DNA from: UM-FILTER-40-17 sp032251335
GTDB taxonomy: Bacteria > Bacteroidota > Bacteroidia > Flavobacteriales > Flavobacteriaceae
Direction: 5' to 3'
Assembly: GCA_032251335.1 (NCBI GenBank)
Contig: JAVVDW010000001.1
Location: forward strand, 1 to 64,000
DNA: 64,000 nucleotides
In this document: piece after piece, positions 26,599 to 35,021 of the stretch
Numbering within the stretch: the stretch's first letter is position 1
Layout: each line of letters opens with the position of its first letter
The notes under the pieces: generated by a model
Told to the model about the DNA's origin: nothing
The model's database searches: none
What the model saw: only the letters and a program-made list of their open reading frames with translations
Position numbers and translations under genes: made by a program

Positions 26599-28314
26599 TT
26601 AAATGTTTTTCTTATTGAGTTCTTTAACGGCATGATCTACAGCTCTTGCAGTAAAAGCCATATAACCTAGTGATGGATTGTGACAAGCAGCGGATGTCAT
26701 AAAAGCACCGTCTGTCACAAATACGTTGGGTACCGCATGTATTTGGTTGTATTTGTTGAGTACAGAAGTTTTGGGGTCTTTGCCCATACGAGCCGTACCC
26801 ATTTCGTGGATGCCCAAGCCCGGGGCACCAATGTCATCCATAGCCCGGATGTCTCTAAAACCAGCACCTTCCAACATTTCTATGGCTTGGTTTACCATGT
26901 CTTTGCGCATGTTGAGTTCGTTTTCTTTAAACTCTGCATCAAAAGTTACCGTGGGCAATCCCCATTGGTCTAGTTTTTCATAATCTAAAAACATGCGGTT
27001 TTCATGATGCGGCAAGGATTCGCCAAAACCCATCAGCGACATAGACCATTCTCCGGGTTTCAACACGCTTTCGGCGAGGTCTTTTCCGTAAGTGTATTCT
27101 TCGGCCGAATCGTCAAAACCATTTCTGCCTCCACCACCTTGATAGCCATATCCTCTGAGAAAATCTGGATGTTTGGTGGCTGCATCCACATTGCGAAAAC
27201 GCGGAATATAAATACCGTTGGGTCTGCGACCTTTGTAATATTTGTCTTTAAAACCGTCGTGAACTCCAAAAGCACCGGCCTTAAAATGATGATCCATTAC
27301 ATTGTGACCGAGCTCACCACTGTCGTTGCCCATACCATTTGGAAAACGATCGGATTTGGAATTTAATAAAATCGCCGTGGAAGCAATTGCAGAAGCACAT
27401 AAGAAAATAATTTTAGCCTTAAATTCAATGACTTCTTTGGTTTCTGCATCCACAATTCTAACGCCTACGGCACGTTTTGTTTTTTCATCGTAAATCACTT
27501 CCGAGACAATAGAAAAAGGCCTGAGTGTCATATTACCTGTACGTTCAGCAGCAGGAAGCGTGGAAGAATTGCTGCTAAAATACCCTCCAAAAGGACAACC
27601 ACGGATGCATCGGTTTCTGTACTGACAGTTTTGACGAATGCCCGAAGTGTCGGTGATTTCACCACCGGTGTAGTGCGCTGTCCTTCCAATGGTCAAAACT
27701 CGGTCTGTGTAATTCGATGAAATGGATTTCTTTAAATGGTCTTCTACACAATTCAAATCCATAGGAGGTAAAAACTTTCCGTCGGGGAGTTGGGGTAAGC
27801 CCAGATTTTCTCCACTAACGCCAATGAATTGTTCTACATAGTCATACCAAGGTTCAATTTCTTTGTATCGAACCGGCCAATCCACGGCAATCCCTTCTTT
27901 GGCATTGGCCTCAAAGTCAATGTCGCTGAGCCTGTAACTTTGTCGGCCCCACATTAGTGAGCGTCCGCCAACATGATAACCACGCATCCAATCAAAACGT
28001 TTGATTTCATTATACGGATGTTCTTTATCATTTACAAAGAAATGCCGAGATTCCTCTTTGGTGGTATAGCCCGTTCGGTTCTGCTTTTCGTATTCCTTGA
28101 GCTGCTCCTGGCTGAGCTCTCCTTTGTACTTAAAGTCCCACGGATCTTTGTGCATCGTAGGGTAATCTTCAATGTGTTTTACCATGCGACCGCGTTCTAG
28201 AACTAGTGTTTTGAGTCCTTTTTCGCAGAGTTCTTTGGCCGCCCAACCGCCACTGATGCCGGTTCCTACAACAATGGCATCATATTCCGGTTGATCTTGA
28301 ATGTAATTAAGCAT
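26599..28314 (-). CDS. GMC family FAD-dependent oxidoreductase, probable glycoside 3-dehydrogenase
   Basis: A 571-residue GMC oxidoreductase. The FAD Rossmann motif GTGISGG is at 17-23, and the likely catalytic pair is His503 in HEMGTARMG and Asn546 in CHNPSLGY, 43 residues apart as in the family. A cysteine-rich segment (CQYRNRCIRGCPFGG) in the middle is typical of the subgroup paired with subunit-3 proteins. It has no signal peptide and probably crosses the membrane with its partner. With DUF1080 and isomerase genes opposite, oxidation of sugars at C3 is the most likely reaction; glucose or gluconate oxidation is the alternative. Confidence 0.88.
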   Translation of the reverse strand: MLNYIQDQPEYDAIVVGTGISGGWAAKELCEKGLKTLVLERGRMVKHIEDYPTMHKDPWDFKYKGELSQEQLKEYEKQNRTGYTTKEESRHFFVNDKEHPYNEIKRFDWMRGYHVGGRSLMWGRQSYRLSDIDFEANAKEGIAVDWPVRYKEIEPWYDYVEQFIGVSGENLGLPQLPDGKFLPPMDLNCVEDHLKKSISSNYTDRVLTIGRTAHYTGGEITDTSGIRQNCQYRNRCIRGCPFGGYFSSNSSTLPAAERTGNMTLRPFSIVSEVIYDEKTKRAVGVRIVDAETKEVIEFKAKIIFLCASAIASTAILLNSKSDRFPNGMGNDSGELGHNVMDHHFKAGAFGVHDGFKDKYYKGRRPNGIYIPRFRNVDAATKHPDFLRGYGYQGGGGRNGFDDSAEEYTYGKDLAESVLKPGEWSMSLMGFGESLPHHENRMFLDYEKLDQWGLPTVTFDAEFKENELNMRKDMVNQAIEMLEGAGFRDIRAMDDIGAPGLGIHEMGTARMGKDPKTSVLNKYNQIHAVPNVFVTDGAFMTSAACHNPSLGYMAFTARAVDHAVKELNKKNI

Positions 28315-28702
28315 GTACTTCTGTTTATTTGAGTTAAAAAATAGGTTAGGTTTTTAGAAATTCATTTTTTTAAGTTCACCTACATCGCGATGCTCAAGGC
28401 TCAAAGCGGGTGAAATAAAACAAGGGTTGTTGTGGTTTTTTTGACAGTATAATCGTCTTTTGTCACTTTGCCATATTTCGAATTCATTACATGGAACGGC
28501 ATTTTGAAGAGACTTAATCATTCTGGGCTTGTACTGTAAATTAACCTTTATTATAAGACCCTAAAATTATGAATTAAAAGCAATAAATGACAAAACATGG
28601 TAAAAATAACATATTTTTAAGACTTTGTGCAATCGATTGCGTGGGCAGTTTGCACATTATTATTACTTTTATCAATCCAAAAACCAAACTTAAAACCAAA
28701 CC
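28315..28702. other. Divergent regulatory region of the sugar locus (388 bases, no gene)
   Basis: The space between the minus-strand GMC operon and the plus-strand isomerase operon is AT-rich and holds no convincing reading frame. It contains the GCAATCGATTGC palindrome (28629-28640) near the plus operon. No promoter with both good boxes and normal spacing could be chosen for either side. Confidence 0.6.
28629..28640. promoter_or_regulatory. LacI/GalR-type operator candidate
   Basis: A perfect 12-base palindrome GCAATCGATTGC with the central CG step typical of LacI-family operators, 62 bases before the isomerase start. No regulator gene is in the window. Confidence 0.5.
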
Positions 28703-29695
28703 ATGAAACGCAGAACATTTGTAAAGAATTCTACTCAAGCCGGCTTGGCCTTCGGGCTTATGGGGCTGGCGGCTTGTAGAAACGGAACCTCTCAACAAAC
28801 CGAAAATCCTACAGAGGCTGTCGGTGCATCAACTCATTTTAAAATTTCGCTGGCTCAGTGGTCTTTAAACAAAGCCATCAGAAGCGGCGAAATGAGTCCG
28901 TTTGATTTTTCAGATAAGGCAAAAGCCCTCGGTTTTGAAGGTATTGAGTTTGTCAATCAGTTGTATTTCGATGAAATTGACAAACATCCGAATCGGCTCT
29001 CCGGAATCAATCATTTTGTTTCTGAAACGCTCAAAAGAAGTCGGGATGCAGATATGCAGCACGTCCTTATTATGATAGACCACGAAGGAGAAGTTGCTAC
29101 AGCAGATGCTGAGGCGCGCGCAAAAGCTATTGAAAACCATCGCAGGTGGATAGATGCCGCGCAAGGTCTCGGTTGCCACGCCATTCGCCTAAATCTTTTT
29201 GGCAGTGAAGATGTGGAGGCTTGGAAAACGCATGCTGTGGAATCGTTATCCATACTTTCCGACTATGCTGCCACACAGAAAATAAATGTCATTGTCGAAA
29301 ATCACGGTGGTTTTTCTTCCAACGGCGCTTTGTTGGCCGAGGTGATGCGCACCGTTGACAAACCCAATTGTGGAACGCTTCCCGATTTTGGCAACTTCTG
29401 TATGAAACGCGACAGCGGTGCTGTTTTTGAAGGTGCGTGTGTGGAAGAGTACGACAAATACCAAGGTGTAGCAGATTTGATGCCGTTTGCCAAAGGCGTC
29501 AGTGCCAAAGCTTTTGATTTTGATATAAATGGAAACGAAACAACTATCGATTTTCTCAAGATGTTTCAAATTGTGAAAAAAGCAAACTTTAAAGGCTGGG
29601 TCGGTATCGAATACGAAGGTGAAAATCACACTGCAGAAGATGGTATATTGCTGACCAAAGCATTGCTCGAAAAAACATTTAAACAACTAACCTAA
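28703..29695 (+). CDS. Tat-exported sugar isomerase/epimerase-like TIM-barrel lipoprotein
   Basis: A 330-residue xylose isomerase-like TIM-barrel protein. The N-terminus has a Tat motif (RRTFVKN, 3-9) followed by a hydrophobic stretch and a lipobox LAAC with Cys25, predicting a lipoprotein exported folded. Metal-binding acidic residues appear in GFEGIEFVNQ, VIVENHGG and WVGIEYEG. In 3-keto-sugar loci such proteins are linked to isomerisation or lyase steps on oxidised sugars. It opens the plus-strand operon, 29 bases before the permease. Confidence 0.85.
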   Translation: MKRRTFVKNSTQAGLAFGLMGLAACRNGTSQQTENPTEAVGASTHFKISLAQWSLNKAIRSGEMSPFDFSDKAKALGFEGIEFVNQLYFDEIDKHPNRLSGINHFVSETLKRSRDADMQHVLIMIDHEGEVATADAEARAKAIENHRRWIDAAQGLGCHAIRLNLFGSEDVEAWKTHAVESLSILSDYAATQKINVIVENHGGFSSNGALLAEVMRTVDKPNCGTLPDFGNFCMKRDSGAVFEGACVEEYDKYQGVADLMPFAKGVSAKAFDFDINGNETTIDFLKMFQIVKKANFKGWVGIEYEGENHTAEDGILLTKALLEKTFKQLT

Positions 29696-29724
29696 ATCAA
29701 TAACCACTCAAATAACACTTCCAC

Positions 29725-30951
29725 ATGAACACAAAAACGCGCATTCAACTTTCCCTGATGATGTTTCTCGAATTTTTTATCTGGGGTGGTTGGTTTGTTA
29801 CCCTTGGTACTTTTTTAAGTGCCAACCTCAATGCCAGCGGGGGCGAATCTGCTATGGCTTTTTCAACACAATCTTGGGGTGCCATCATAGCGCCTTTTAT
29901 TATTGGCCTGATTGCCGATCGCTATTTCAACGCAGAAAAAATATTAGGCATCCTGCATATTTTGGGTGCTGTTTTGATGTACATGATGTCGCAAACAACT
30001 GACTTTTCGGTATTTTATCCCTATGTACTCGGCTATATGATATTGTATATGCCAACTTTAGCGCTGGTCAATTCTATCTCTTTTAGGCAAATGAAAGACC
30101 CTTCCAAAGAATTTTCTTTTGTTCGGGTTTTTGGGACTGCCGGGTGGGTAATTGCCGGTATTGTCATTAGTTTCACAGGTTGGGACAGCGAAGCGGGCAG
30201 GGCAGAAGGCCTTTTGAGCAATACCTTTATGATGGTGGGTGCTGCGTCGGCACTCCTAGGTGTTTTTAGCTTTATGCTACCCAAAACCCCACCTCAAGCC
30301 AATAGGGAAGAGAAGGTAAGCATCTCCGAAATTTTAGGTTTGGATGCGCTCAAGCTGCTGAAAGACAGAAATTTCTTGATCTTTTTTATGGCTTCCATAC
30401 TTATCTGTATTCCTTTGGCCTTTTATTACCAAAATACCAATCCGTTTTTGTCCGAAATTGGCATGACAAATCCCACGGCAAAAATGGCAATCGGACAAGT
30501 TTCTGAAATACTGTTTATGTTGCTGTTGCCTTTCTTTTTTACCAAATTTGGGTTCAAAAAGACTATTTTGGTCGGGATGGCTGCCTGGGCGGTTCGCTAT
30601 TTCTTGTTTGCCTATGGTGACGCAGGCGAACTTACTTATATGTTGCTTATTGGTATTGCGCTGCACGGAATTTGTTATGACTTTTTCTTTGTCTCCGGGC
30701 AAATATATACCGACACCAAAGCCGGCTCCAAATACAAAAGTGCTGCGCAGGGTTTGATTACATTGGCAACCTATGGCGTGGGTATGTTGATCGGGTTTTG
30801 GGTGGCCGGAAAAATCACAGACCAATTCCTTCGTCCTGATGATACCCACCTTTGGAAAGCCATCTGGACATTTCCGGCATATTTTGCCATCGGGGTTTTT
30901 GTCTTGTTTGCCTTGTTTTTTAAAAACGAAAAAATCGAATATAAAGCTTAA
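29725..30951 (+). CDS. MFS permease of the nucleoside:H+ symporter group, likely sugar transporter
   Basis: A 408-residue major facilitator protein with 12 predicted spans. It resembles the NupG-like nucleoside:H+ symporters common in Bacteroidota (start MMFLEFFIWGGWFVTLGTF; later SFVRVFGTAGWVIAGI). Members in sugar loci are thought to move monosaccharides or keto-sugars across the inner membrane instead of nucleosides, which is inference here. It lies between two operon genes with gaps of 29 and 46 bases. Confidence 0.87.
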   Translation: MNTKTRIQLSLMMFLEFFIWGGWFVTLGTFLSANLNASGGESAMAFSTQSWGAIIAPFIIGLIADRYFNAEKILGILHILGAVLMYMMSQTTDFSVFYPYVLGYMILYMPTLALVNSISFRQMKDPSKEFSFVRVFGTAGWVIAGIVISFTGWDSEAGRAEGLLSNTFMMVGAASALLGVFSFMLPKTPPQANREEKVSISEILGLDALKLLKDRNFLIFFMASILICIPLAFYYQNTNPFLSEIGMTNPTAKMAIGQVSEILFMLLLPFFFTKFGFKKTILVGMAAWAVRYFLFAYGDAGELTYMLLIGIALHGICYDFFFVSGQIYTDTKAGSKYKSAAQGLITLATYGVGMLIGFWVAGKITDQFLRPDDTHLWKAIWTFPAYFAIGVFVLFALFFKNEKIEYKA

Positions 30952-30997
30952 GGATATCCATTAAGCAAATTATCTAAAAATTCAATTTAAAATTATT

Positions 30998-32134
30998 ATG
31001 AGTTCAAAAATAAGATTAGGAATACTTGGCGGCGGAGGCGATTCACTCATTGGTGTGTTGCATCGTGTGGCCTCTTCCATGTTTGACAGTTTCGAGTTGG
31101 TGGGTGGTGTTTTTAACCCCGATTTTGACAGTAATGTAGGTTTTGCCGAGCAAATAGGCATTCCAACCCATCGTGTCTATAAAGATTTCGACACACTTAT
31201 CGAAAAAGAAAAAGCCTTGCCGGAAAGTGAGCGTATGCAAGTCATATCCATCCTTACTCCGAATTTTTTGCATTTCCCGATGGCAAAAAAACTGTTGGAA
31301 AACGGTTTTAACGTCATTTGCGAAAAACCGATGACTACGACCTATGAGGAAGCCAAAATCCTCAAACAAACACTTGCCAAGACCAAAGCCGTTTTTGCGG
31401 TTACTTATACCTACACCGGTTATCCGATGGTGCGACAAATGCGCGAAATGATCCTTGGCGGCGAGTTGGGCGAAATCCAAAAAGTGGATGCCCAATACTA
31501 TCAAGGTTGGATAAACCCCATAATCCACGACAAAGAAAAACGCGCAAACACCTGGCGGTTAAACCCCGAAAAATCAGGTATCAGTTGTTGTGTGGGCGAC
31601 ATCGGCACCCATGCTTTTGATATGATAGAATTCGTAACCGGACAGCATGTAAAATTGCTTTTGGCAGATTTGAACTACCTTTATGAAGACAACCGCATGG
31701 ACATAGACGGCACCATTTTGATTCGTTTTTCAGACAACGTAAAAGGGGTGATTCGCGCGAGTCAAATCGCGACAGGAGAAGAAAATAACTTCACCGTGCA
31801 AGTCTATGGCAAAAAAGCAGGTTTGAAATGGGAACAAGAAAACCCGAATTATTTATACCTCATGGAAGACGGCCAACCGCTTCGCGTGTTGAAACCTGGA
31901 CATGCGTATAATTCAGATCTGTCTTTAGACGGCACCAAACTGCCACCGGGGCATCCGGAAGGTATTTTTGATTCTATGGGCAACATCTATAAAGGGGTGG
32001 CAAAGGCCATCCGGGGCGAAGCTTATAATTCCGGGGAATTCCCGACGATTATCGATGGCGCACGCGGCATGGACTTTATAGAAAAGGCTGTCGAATCACA
32101 CCGAAAAGGAAATGTTTGGGTGGAATTGGAGTGA
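30998..32134 (+). CDS. Gfo/Idh/MocA family NAD(P)-dependent oxidoreductase
   Basis: A 378-residue cytoplasmic oxidoreductase. The Rossmann start GILGGGGDSLIG (8-19) and the catalytic EKP motif (109-111) are clear, and GDIGTHAFDMIEF carries the conserved histidine. Such enzymes oxidise or reduce sugar hydroxyls, often at C3, and in 3-keto pathways restore the keto-sugar to the parent sugar. A 212-base spacer with micro-repeats separates it from the next gene. Confidence 0.9.
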   Translation: MSSKIRLGILGGGGDSLIGVLHRVASSMFDSFELVGGVFNPDFDSNVGFAEQIGIPTHRVYKDFDTLIEKEKALPESERMQVISILTPNFLHFPMAKKLLENGFNVICEKPMTTTYEEAKILKQTLAKTKAVFAVTYTYTGYPMVRQMREMILGGELGEIQKVDAQYYQGWINPIIHDKEKRANTWRLNPEKSGISCCVGDIGTHAFDMIEFVTGQHVKLLLADLNYLYEDNRMDIDGTILIRFSDNVKGVIRASQIATGEENNFTVQVYGKKAGLKWEQENPNYLYLMEDGQPLRVLKPGHAYNSDLSLDGTKLPPGHPEGIFDSMGNIYKGVAKAIRGEAYNSGEFPTIIDGARGMDFIEKAVESHRKGNVWVELE

Positions 32135-32175
32135 TGATTCGATGACATGATCATTCCATGATGAGATAAAAATAA

Positions 32176-32341
32176 TTCTAATGCCTAATGCCTCTTGGCT
32201 TTTGGCTTGAAACAAATAACGAGTAACAGATAACGTATAACTTATAACAAAAACTCTAATGCCTTTTGGCAAATGCCTAATGCCTTATAAACGAATAACG
32301 TATAACCAATAACGTATAACCAATAACGTATAACGAATAAA
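32176..32341. repeat. Cluster of degenerate micro-repeats
   Basis: Two unit types alternate: AATGCC/TTGGC blocks (32181-32206 and about 32258-32284) and ATAACGTATAACCA-like blocks (32216-32248 and 32290-32340). Related sequence in inverted orientation is at 54652-54750. The spacer (32135-32346) has no gene. Confidence 0.75.
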
Positions 32342-32346
32342 CAAAG

Positions 32347-33399
32347 ATGAAAACCATAAAAGGACCTGCCGTATTTTTGGCACAATTTGTAGAAAACAAA
32401 GCACCTTTCAATTCCTTGGACGGCATGTGCAAATGGGCCGCAGATTTAGGATACAAAGGCATACAGATCCCGACTTGGGAAAAATTCCTCATCGATTTGG
32501 ACAAGGCTGCCGAAAGCCAAACCTACTGCGACGAACTCAAAGGAAAAATAAATTCGTATGGATTGGAGATTACCGAACTTTCCACGCATTTGCAAGGCCA
32601 ATTGGTGGCGGTCAATCCGGCATACGATACTATGTTCGACAATTTTGCGCCCGACGCACTGAAAGGTAACCCGAAAGCGCGTACCGAATGGGCCGTCGAA
32701 ACCGTCAAAAAAGCCGCTATTGCCAGCAGGCGGTTGGGTCTCAACGTGCACGCTACATTTTCGGGTGCGTTGCTTTGGCATACCTGGCACCCTTGGCCGC
32801 AACGCCCACCGGGATTGGTAGAGCTAGGTTTTGAAGAATTGGCCAAACGTTGGAAACCCATTCTCGATGTGTATGACGAAAACGGCGTGGACGTGTGCTA
32901 TGAAGTGCACCCGGGCGAAGACATACACGATGGCGACACCTTCGAGCGGTTTTTGGAAGCCACGGGCAATCACAAACGGGTAAATATTTTGTATGATCCG
33001 AGCCATTTTGTGCTACAACAATTAGATTATATCGAGTATATCGACCATTATCATCAATTTATCAAGGCCTTCCACGTAAAAGATTCCGAGTTCAACCCGA
33101 CCGGAAAAAAAGGCGCGTTTGGCGGATACAACAATTGGGGCGACCGCGCCGGGCGCTACCGTTCACCGGGAGACGGTCAAATCGATTTCAAAACCATCTT
33201 CTCTAAACTTACGCAATACGGCTGCGATGTGTGGGCGGTGATGGAGTGGGAGTGCTGCATCAAAAGTCCGGAACAAGGCGCCCGCGAAGGTGCACCCTTC
33301 ATCAAAAGCCACATCATCGAAGCGACCCAAAGAGCCTTTGACGACTTTGCCGGAGCAGAGATCGACAAAGAAAAGTTGAAAAGGATTTTGGGAATTTAA
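32347..33399 (+). CDS. Cytoplasmic sugar phosphate isomerase/epimerase
   Basis: A 350-residue TIM-barrel protein of the xylose isomerase-like family without a signal peptide. Metal ligands are suggested by VCYEVHPGED, LYDPSHF, FHVKDSEF and VMEWECC. It probably acts on the cytoplasmic side on the sugar brought in by the permease, pairing with the Gfo/Idh enzyme. It is more distant from the lipoprotein isomerase at 28703 than a recent duplicate would be. It may have its own promoter, given the repeat-filled spacer before it. Confidence 0.88.
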   Translation: MKTIKGPAVFLAQFVENKAPFNSLDGMCKWAADLGYKGIQIPTWEKFLIDLDKAAESQTYCDELKGKINSYGLEITELSTHLQGQLVAVNPAYDTMFDNFAPDALKGNPKARTEWAVETVKKAAIASRRLGLNVHATFSGALLWHTWHPWPQRPPGLVELGFEELAKRWKPILDVYDENGVDVCYEVHPGEDIHDGDTFERFLEATGNHKRVNILYDPSHFVLQQLDYIEYIDHYHQFIKAFHVKDSEFNPTGKKGAFGGYNNWGDRAGRYRSPGDGQIDFKTIFSKLTQYGCDVWAVMEWECCIKSPEQGAREGAPFIKSHIIEATQRAFDDFAGAEIDKEKLKRILGI

Positions 33400-33468
33400 G
33401 ATTGAGAGTTGATGATTTTTGAAAGATGAATTTTCAATTATAAAAAACAAACATTTAAAATTTATAGA

Positions 33469-34215
33469 ATGAAAAACTTGACCTTAATCCTCGTATTCTT
33501 GATGGCTTGTACCGCTTGTCAAGACAATAAAAAATCAAATAAAACTGAAATTTCAGAAACTAAGACTATGCAAACAACCCAAAACGAGCCATCTTGGACA
33601 CCACTCTTTGACGGAAAATCATTCGACGGCTGGCATTTGTATCTCAAAGAAGGCGTTTCGCCCGAATGGCAGATAGAAGACGGCGCAATGGTTTTTAACC
33701 CCACACCAGAATCCAAGCGAGGCAACAACCTGATTACGGACAAGGCCTACACAAATTTTGTGCTTTCACTCGAATGGAAAATTTCCGAAGGCGGCAACAG
33801 CGGCTTGTTTTGGGGCGTGCAGGAATCTCCCGAATTTCCCGAAGCTTACGAAACCGGTGCCGAAATTCAAATTTTAGATGACGAAAGACACCCGGATGCT
33901 AAAAACGGTACAACGCACAAAGCCGGTTCTTTGTATGATATGATTGCGGCTCCGAGCGGTTTGGTGAAACCGGCAGGCGAATGGAATTTGTACGAATTGG
34001 AAATAGACCACAACAAAAACTTGGGAAAATTGAACATTAACGGCAAACACGCAATTTCATTTCCACTTCATGGCGAAGCCTGGGAAAAAATGGTTGCGGC
34101 ATCAAAATTTGCTACCTGGCGTGCATTTGCCAAAACTGCTACCGGCAAAATTGGGCTTCAAGACCATGGTGATAAAGTCTGGTTTAGAAATATAAAAATC
34201 AAGGAACTGCCATAA
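33469..34215 (+). CDS. DUF1080 lipoprotein, 3-keto-disaccharide hydrolase type
   Basis: A 248-residue lipoprotein. The signal peptide ends in a lipobox (LMAC, Cys14; TAC, Cys17 is possible). The rest is one DUF1080 (jelly-roll) domain: WTPLFDGKSFDGWHLY opens it and GNSGLFWGVQE and GKIGLQDHGDKVWFRNIKI are family motifs. Characterised members split 3-keto-glycosides. It would act in the periplasm or at the outer membrane on the product of the GMC dehydrogenase. It is the last gene of the operon and is followed by a terminator. Confidence 0.9.
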   Translation: MKNLTLILVFLMACTACQDNKKSNKTEISETKTMQTTQNEPSWTPLFDGKSFDGWHLYLKEGVSPEWQIEDGAMVFNPTPESKRGNNLITDKAYTNFVLSLEWKISEGGNSGLFWGVQESPEFPEAYETGAEIQILDDERHPDAKNGTTHKAGSLYDMIAAPSGLVKPAGEWNLYELEIDHNKNLGKLNINGKHAISFPLHGEAWEKMVAASKFATWRAFAKTATGKIGLQDHGDKVWFRNIKIKELP

Positions 34216-34313
34216 AGCTTTACAATTTAGTGTAGAAGTAATTCATGATGTTGTTAATTTTAGGACGGCTAAGACATTACATTTCCCTAAAAATCAATGA
34301 CCATCCGCATAAA

Positions 34314-34345
34314 AAAAAGACTGTCAGAAATGGCAGTCTTTTTTT
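34314..34345. terminator. Bidirectional terminator between DUF1080 and fasciclin genes
   Basis: A long stem from AAAAAGACTGTCA to TGGCAGTCTTTTT with a GAAA tetraloop and one T-G pair. There is an A-run before and a T-run after, so it can serve both converging genes. Confidence 0.85.
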
Positions 34346-34367
34346 ACTTTGAGTAAGTTTTTAGATG

Positions 34368-34877
34368 TTATTTCGGCATCACTACCGTGTTGATTACGTG
34401 AATTACACCGTTGCTTCCCATCACATCGGTCTTAACAATTTCACTGTAGTTGCCGTTTTGATCCAACAACCAAATTTTACCGTCTTTTTGTGTTACGGTA
34501 ATCATTTGTCCGTTTAAGGTTTTGAGCGATACAGTTCCATTTCCATCGGCCAATGCTTTGACTACATCAGCGGCAGCCAATTTTCCGGCTACCACATGGT
34601 AGGTCAATATACCTGACAAAGCGGCTTTGTTTTCTGGCTTCAACAGCGATTCCAAAGTTGCGGCGTCAACTTTGGCAAAAGCATCATTTGTTGGGGCAAA
34701 AACAGTAAAAGGACCCTCAGCTTGCAAAGCACTTACCAAATCGGCAGCTTTGAGCGCAGTTACTAAAGTGCTAAAATCTTTGTTTGATGCAGCAGCATCA
34801 ACAATCGTTTGGGCAGTTGTTTTGTTTCCGATTGCAAACATTAGAATCAATGCGGAAAGTAGAATTTGTTTTTTCAT
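34368..34877 (-). CDS. Secreted fasciclin (FAS1) domain protein
   Basis: A 169-residue exported protein: signal peptide (1-22, ending TTAQ) and a single FAS1 domain with both conserved segments, FTVFAPTNDAFAKVD and the closing NGVIHVINTVVMPK. FAS1 proteins are adhesion-type extracellular proteins; the ligand is unknown. An exact -7 box (TACTTTTG on the minus strand) lies 36 bases before its ATG. Confidence 0.93.
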   Translation of the reverse strand: MKKQILLSALILMFAIGNKTTAQTIVDAAASNKDFSTLVTALKAADLVSALQAEGPFTVFAPTNDAFAKVDAATLESLLKPENKAALSGILTYHVVAGKLAAADVVKALADGNGTVSLKTLNGQMITVTQKDGKIWLLDQNGNYSEIVKTDVMGSNGVIHVINTVVMPK

Positions 34878-34912
34878 AGCTTTTTGTTTAATTAATTATT
34901 TAAAACTTTAAA

Positions 34913-34920
34913 CAAAAGTA
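34913..34920 (-). promoter_or_regulatory. Putative -7 promoter element of the fasciclin gene
   Basis: TACTTTTG on the minus strand matches TAnnTTTG exactly. No convincing -33 box. Confidence 0.4.
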
Positions 34921-35021
34921 TGTATATGATTTGAAAGTCTATTAAGCCCGCGTGTTTTTTGGGTACAATTTAACAGATGATTATTCTGTAAAAATTTTTG
35001 GGAGACGTTTGAAACGATTGA

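Noticed and set aside
30334..31528. Long antisense frames opposite the MFS and Gfo/Idh genes
   Set aside because: Both opposing genes have complete family motifs; the antisense products have none.
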